Positions 59,772-64,000 of a stretch of DNA of 64,000 nucleotides are shown here, piece by piece. Position 1 is the first letter of the stretch; each line of letters opens with the position of its first letter. A program made the translations under genes and the position numbers. Source of the DNA: Owenia fusiformis (lineage: Eukaryota > Annelida > Polychaeta > Sabellida > Oweniidae); the NCBI GenBank assembly GCA_903813345.2, contig CAIIXF020000006.1:39459936-39523935 (forward strand), in the 5' to 3' direction. The notes under the pieces were generated by a model that saw nothing but the letters and a program-made list of their open reading frames with translations, made no database searches and was not told where the DNA came from.

Positions 59772-59884
59772 ATGGTAGACAGACATTTCGTAAACGTTGA
59801 TGAAAGTGATATAATTTTGACTTTGCTAGACGATAAGTATAGCAAAAATACAAAAAGAAACGAAAAAATAACATTAATTTACCA
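59772..59884 (+). pseudogene. Exon-1-like fragment inside the transposon (copy 1)
   Basis: An ATG 35 bases after a TGACGTCA word opens 37 codons and two bases to a GTGAGT donor. The peptide pattern (HFVNVDESD, then DDKYSKNTKR) resembles the N-terminal helical region of Crypton-type tyrosine recombinase-derived proteins (DUF3504). That comparison is from memory and not strong. No continuation exon is visible in the element. Confidence 0.3.
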
Positions 59885-60292
59885 GTGAGTACGCTGCTAT
59901 GTGCCAAAAACAGAGAGATTAACTACCACTGTCTTCAGATTTTCTTAAAAAATTATTGCTGGCGTGGTTCGGAGAAAAGGTTGTGAAATGAAACCATAAA
60001 TGGTGACTGTCGTCTATATGTGTATTATTAGTTTCTTCTGACTAACAAAACAATTGTAGACCTCTCCATTCGGTCAACCGTCAAAATCATATACCTCGAC
60101 TGTAAACCTTGAAACTACTGTTGACCTCGACATTCGGTCTCTGTCAACAGTAGTTTCTCGGTTTACAGTCTCGGTATACAATTTTGCCGGTTGACCTCTG
60201 GAGAGGTCAACAATTGTATACTGTTGCCCGCTACTAGGTACTGTTGACCGCTACTTCTGAAAAAAAAGTTTCATGACGTCACAAAAAAAAAC

Positions 60293-60405
60293 ATGGAAGA
60301 CGGGCATTTTGTAAACGTTGATGAAAATGACTTTACTAGGCGACAAGTATAGCAAAAATACAAATAGAAACTTAAAATTAACATTAATTCACTAACGAGT
60401 ACGCC
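60293..60405 (+). pseudogene. Exon-1-like fragment inside the transposon (copy 2, frameshifted)
   Basis: This lies within a second copy, about 310 bp, of the region around 59772. It keeps the ATG and the HFVNVDEND motif but has lost 11 bases after it. That shifts the frame to an early TAG, and the donor reads CTAACGAGT and is destroyed. A TGACGTCA word again precedes the ATG. Confidence 0.4.
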
Positions 60406-62659
60406 GTTATGTGCCAAATACAGAGTTAAGCTACTTGCACTGTCTCCATATTTTCTATGCTATTGCTAACGTGGTTCGAAGAAAAGGTTGTGAAATGAAG
60501 CCATGCCGATTGATGATTTTCGTCTATATGTGTATTATTAGTTTACTCGGACTAACAAAACAATTGTAGACCTCTCCATTCGATATAGTTTACTCGGACT
60601 AACAAAACAACTGTAGACCTCTCCATTCGATCAACCGTCAAAAATCATATACCTACCTATATAACTACTGTTGACCTCGACTTTCGGTCTCTGTCAACAG
60701 CAGTTTTTTTTGCTAAAATATGATACCTTTACTTATCAAATATGTTCACGTGATATTCGATTATATATTCGTCCAATTATTATATTATTTGGACTAACAG
60801 AACAATTGTTAACCTCTCTTTTCGGTCAACTGGCAAAAGTGCCCTCGACCTCTGGTCTTGATCAACAGTACTTTCAAGGTTTACAGTATCGGTATACAAT
60901 TTTGCCAGTTGACCTTAAGAGAGGTCTACAATTGTATTATATCCTTCAAATTATTATATTCTTCGGACTAACAAACAATTGTTAACCTCTCTATTCGGTC
61001 AACTGGCCAAAGTGTATACCTCAACAGTAAACCCTGAGGGTACTGTTGACCTCGACCTCCGAACTTTCAAGGTTTACAGTATCGGTATACAATTTTGCCA
61101 GTTGACCTCAAGAGAGGTCTACAATTGTATATTGTATATCCCTTGTTATCCCACCCAAAGTATGATGTCATATATCAAGTTGAAGAGTTGTATACGCTGC
61201 TCAGGAGTTTACGCTATCCAGGATAAATAAATTAACCTTTATGGTTTCATTTTTATATTATTTCAAAATCAATACTATAAATTTACCTTTTTGGGCCCTA
61301 AATCTTATCACTTTTGTTTACCTTTTTACTCAGTCGGAGAGAAGGAATCCAAAGAGAGCAATAACGCTACAGGTAGTTTATCACTGTTCCACAGATGGAT
61401 GATAGATAATTTCCAATAGCTCATCATGTTTACCGAGAACGAAAGATGTTTGTCCACCATTTTGAATGATACTGACTGGAGTCAGGGTCATCAAGCCATG
61501 GAACACAGTGGTTTATGAAAATAGATTAGGTTACTAAAGCTTGCCATGTTAAAGGCGATTGAACTATGTTATACTGTAGAACAACGTCCAGTACATTATA
61601 ATATTTAAAAGTATAAATTTGTGAAAATACATATAAAGGATCTTCGCCCGCAGACGTGTATTTTGAATGCCTTGAGAAGAACGCAAATATGGGTAATGGG
61701 TAACGGTGTTGCAATAGTAGCATTTAAAAATCTGTTCCTCTCGAGATTTATGGTCTTCTGAAATGATACTATTAATTGGTGTTGCTGCATCATTGCTCAA
61801 ATCTAGAGGAGTGTTGTTGCATCTTCGGTCTGGTGTTGTTGCATCAATAGTGAGGAACTAAAACCGTGAACTAATTGCTTCTTGGTGATGGTACATGTAA
61901 ACTAATGACAGTTTCTTTAAATATAGATCGTGCGCTAACTGCACGTGTATTGTTATTGAGCAACTCGTCCTAGAAAGGGGTTTAATTGGGGAAACAAAAT
62001 ATCGTACGAAAATCTATCACCGGAAGTCTGGCCATCTTGATGCAACAACACGGTGTTGTTGCATCACGATACCCCCCAGTGAGTTTGGACATACATTTTG
62101 CGAGATCCCCATTTTCTTCTCTTGAAAAGCATATAGATATGGGTGTATGGTTTGCTGAAACTCACGCTATTGGTTGATCCATTCGTTTCTGTGTTAAAAT
62201 ATTTATTCCATGTTATTGAAGGGGAAACGTGAATTTCATCATGGTCAAATGGAAGTCCAAGACCCTTCCTAAGTATAAAAAATAAAAGAGAGTAAAAATG
62301 TTCTATTGTTTTTGATATTTTCAAGCTTTTTAAATAAAATAACACATATTGTATCGCATTTATATCTTTAAATTTAAAATCAATAACATATACGAAAAAT
62401 GGTCAAACTAATATATATTTCTCAAAGCATATGGGTGTTCTTGTGCCTACAAAACCTAATTGAATCACCAGTAGCCTGTAATATAAACACAAATAAATCT
62501 TTTAAAAGTAACCGTTACAAAATATTTGAATTTTGCGCATCTTGTCGAGTCTTTGATCACGCACTTTTAATAGTAGGTGATCACTGTATATACAGTGCAT
62601 CTGTCATTTCTCTGGAATGATGTACACTTTCCTCCAAAAGATTGAAAACAATTGTAGTA

Positions 62660-63115
62660 CAGTAAAACCTGTATATCTGAACACTTGGCTAATCCGAACA
62701 CCTCCCAATTTGAACATTTTTTGGTCCCGTTTTTTCTCCCATTGACTCAAATGTTTAAAAAACTTGAAATATGAACATCTCCCAATTTTGACAGTGAACA
62801 GTCATGTTTGAAAATTAACCTATCTAATCTGAACACATAAAATATCACATGTTCCATAAATTGATCAAATATTTGAAAAAAACTTGAACGATCTCACTCA
62901 TGGTGGGGCTTTCTAGGATGACTAAATTCATTTGAATCAGATTTTCATGTCACTCTAATGCCAAAGCTAAGTAGTCAAAAGAACTATAATATTTATTGAG
63001 AATTTGTTTCTATTTCTTCAAAAACCCAAATCTTGCAAATGCAAAACCTCAAAATGTGAACACCTCCTAATCCGAACGCTCTGAGCTGGTCCCTTGGATT
63101 AGACAGATTTTACTG
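62660..63115. mobile_element. pogo-like element, 456 bp
   Basis: The ends CAGTAAAACCTGTATATCTG and AGACAGATTTTACTG are inverted and flanked by TA. Subterminal words TAATCCGAACACC and CCTAATCCGAACGC also recur. There is no open transposase frame. Confidence 0.65.
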
Positions 63116-63154
63116 TAGGTACAATCCCCTCTAAAAGTTACTGAAATCACTGGC

Positions 63155-63990
63155 TGGGAATTGGTGTTCGCTTACACACAGGTGTTCAATAGAGTATACT
63201 CATATGTTCGCTGGGCACAGTATTTCACTAAAGAGATGTTCATTATGACAGTTTTACTGTACTGGGAATTGGTGTTCACTATACACAGGTGTTCAATAGA
63301 GTAGACGCATGTTTTCACTGGGCACAGATCTTCACTAAAGAGGTGTTCATTAGGATATTTTTACTGTACTGAACTCACTGGCTGGGACGGAATCGGTGTT
63401 CACTATAATATCAGGCCTGTCAACTTGGGAACACCTAACATGAGTGACTTGGAAATGTTGAACACCTCCCCTTAAAATGTGGACACCTTGGTCCAAATCT
63501 GGACACCTTGATCCAAATTTTGAACACCTTGGTTTAAATTTTATAACACCTCAAATTTTTCGCGCTCGCTACGCTCGCGTTTCAAACATCCGTCAACGGG
63601 GGGGGGGGGGGGGGGGGTTAGGTACGAAAAATTTCGAACAGAATGCGTGACATATACGTAATTCGCGTGAAAAGTCCGAACGAAATGCGTACATTTTTTT
63701 CCGACGTTCGTATTTTTGCTGTGTAGACGATCTTTTTTAGAAATTTTTTAACAGAAATATTTTTGCTTGACAATTACCAGGTAAAATGCGTATTTGCGTG
63801 ACATTTTCTGTCACGCAAAAATAACTGGCGTGACTTCAAATTCTTCAGCAAATGCGTGACAAATACGCAAATTGCGGGACAGTTGACAGGCCTGTAATAT
63901 ACACAGGTGTTCAATAGAGTAGAGGCATGTCACTGGGCACAGATCTTCACTAAAGAGGTGTTCACTATGACAGTTTTACTGTACTGAAAT
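63155..63990. repeat. Tandem repeat, about 105–120 bp unit, three copies
   Basis: The units share GGTGTTCAATAGAGTA, CTGGGCACAG, TTCACTAAAGAG and GTTTTACTGTACTG. They appear to be broken copies of pogo-like sequence. The third copy is split by the element at 63412–63894. Confidence 0.7.
63412..63894. mobile_element. 483 bp TIR element, 6 bp TSD
   Basis: The ends CAGGCCTGTCAACT and AGTTGACAGGCCTG are perfect inverted repeats. TAATAT flanks both sides (63406–63411 and 63895–63900). The interior has CGCGCTCGCTACGCTCGCG, a G run of about 22 and repeated AATGCGTGAC words. It interrupts the tandem unit around it, which gives a clear empty-site prediction. Confidence 0.8.
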
Positions 63991-64000
63991 CAATCACTGG

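Larger units (their letters stand above)
58859..62081. mobile_element. 3.2 kb long-TIR transposon, CACTGGGGGG ends, 5 bp TSD
   Basis: Inverted repeats of about 290 bp, about 90% alike by eye, begin CACTGGGGGGTATCGTGATG. The five bases AGTTT flank both ends (58854–58858 and 62082–62086). A 14 bp word GATGCAACAACACC occurs several times near each end, in part as a hairpin. The interior has no transposase. It carries tandem copies of CTGATTGG-containing sequence, a duplicated exon-like fragment and several copies of a hairpin containing GTTGACC words. A terminal CAC with a five-base target recalls Transib, but the sequence gives no other proof. Confidence 0.8.
57254..62601. repeat. Outer inverted pair of about 74 bp, 5.2 kb apart
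   Basis: 57254–57327 and 62528–62601 are inverted copies, nearly identical. They share GTGCGTGATCAAAGACTCG and ACAAGATGCGCAAAATTC. Both lie next to the palindromic word TCACTGTAT(G/A)TACAGTGA. They enclose the whole 58859–62081 element. Confidence 0.75.

Overview
This is an AT-rich animal nuclear window. Genes are split into short exons with GT/AG introns, and most of the sequence between them is transposon debris. The protein families (Bora, MZT1, APH-1, secreted phospholipase A2, a LamG–sushi membrane protein) and the repeat load fit a bilaterian, probably a marine invertebrate. Nothing in the window fixes the phylum. No tRNA, rRNA, CRISPR array or bacterial operon was seen.

Layout. 1–5.7 kb: a head-to-head pair of mitotic genes, the first coding exon of a Bora homologue (minus) and the complete or nearly complete MZT1 gene (plus). 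MZT1 intron 1 carries a 1.2 kb foldback transposon. 5.7–8.6 kb: a long-palindrome element and a dead mariner-like element. 8.8–20 kb: two secreted PLA2 genes on the minus strand, flanking an intronless F-box gene on the plus strand. The second PLA2 copy has an in-frame TGA in its calcium loop. 20–26 kb: nested inverted-repeat elements around a 5'-truncated, inactivated CR1-like LINE. 29.3–32.5 kb: a TA-flanked inverted-repeat element whose interior is largely a 1.5 kb (ATTGY)n satellite. 32.5–38.8 kb: no gene, several small repeats and a 654 bp hAT-like element. 38.8–48.4 kb: a four-exon minus-strand gene for a signal peptide–LamG–sushi–Ser/Thr-rich–TM protein. Exon and intron phases close exactly. 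Its third exon runs into ten in-frame 90 bp repeats, nine of which carry a splice donor. Its first intron holds three tandem-repeat arrays. 51.9 kb: exon 1 of APH-1 (plus), the gamma-secretase subunit. 52–64 kb: no certain gene. There are pogo-like MITEs, a 3.2 kb inverted-repeat element with a 5 bp target duplication that contains two copies of a promoter plus first-exon-like fragment, and a further 483 bp element.

The genes do not form one pathway. Bora and MZT1 both act in mitosis (Plk1/Aurora activation and gamma-tubulin complex recruitment), and human BORA and MZT1 are also divergent neighbours. The other genes look unrelated. The most unusual structures are the ladder of in-phase splice donors at 40.5–41.3 kb, the foldback element at 3.2–4.4 kb and the inverted-repeat element at 58.9–62.1 kb.
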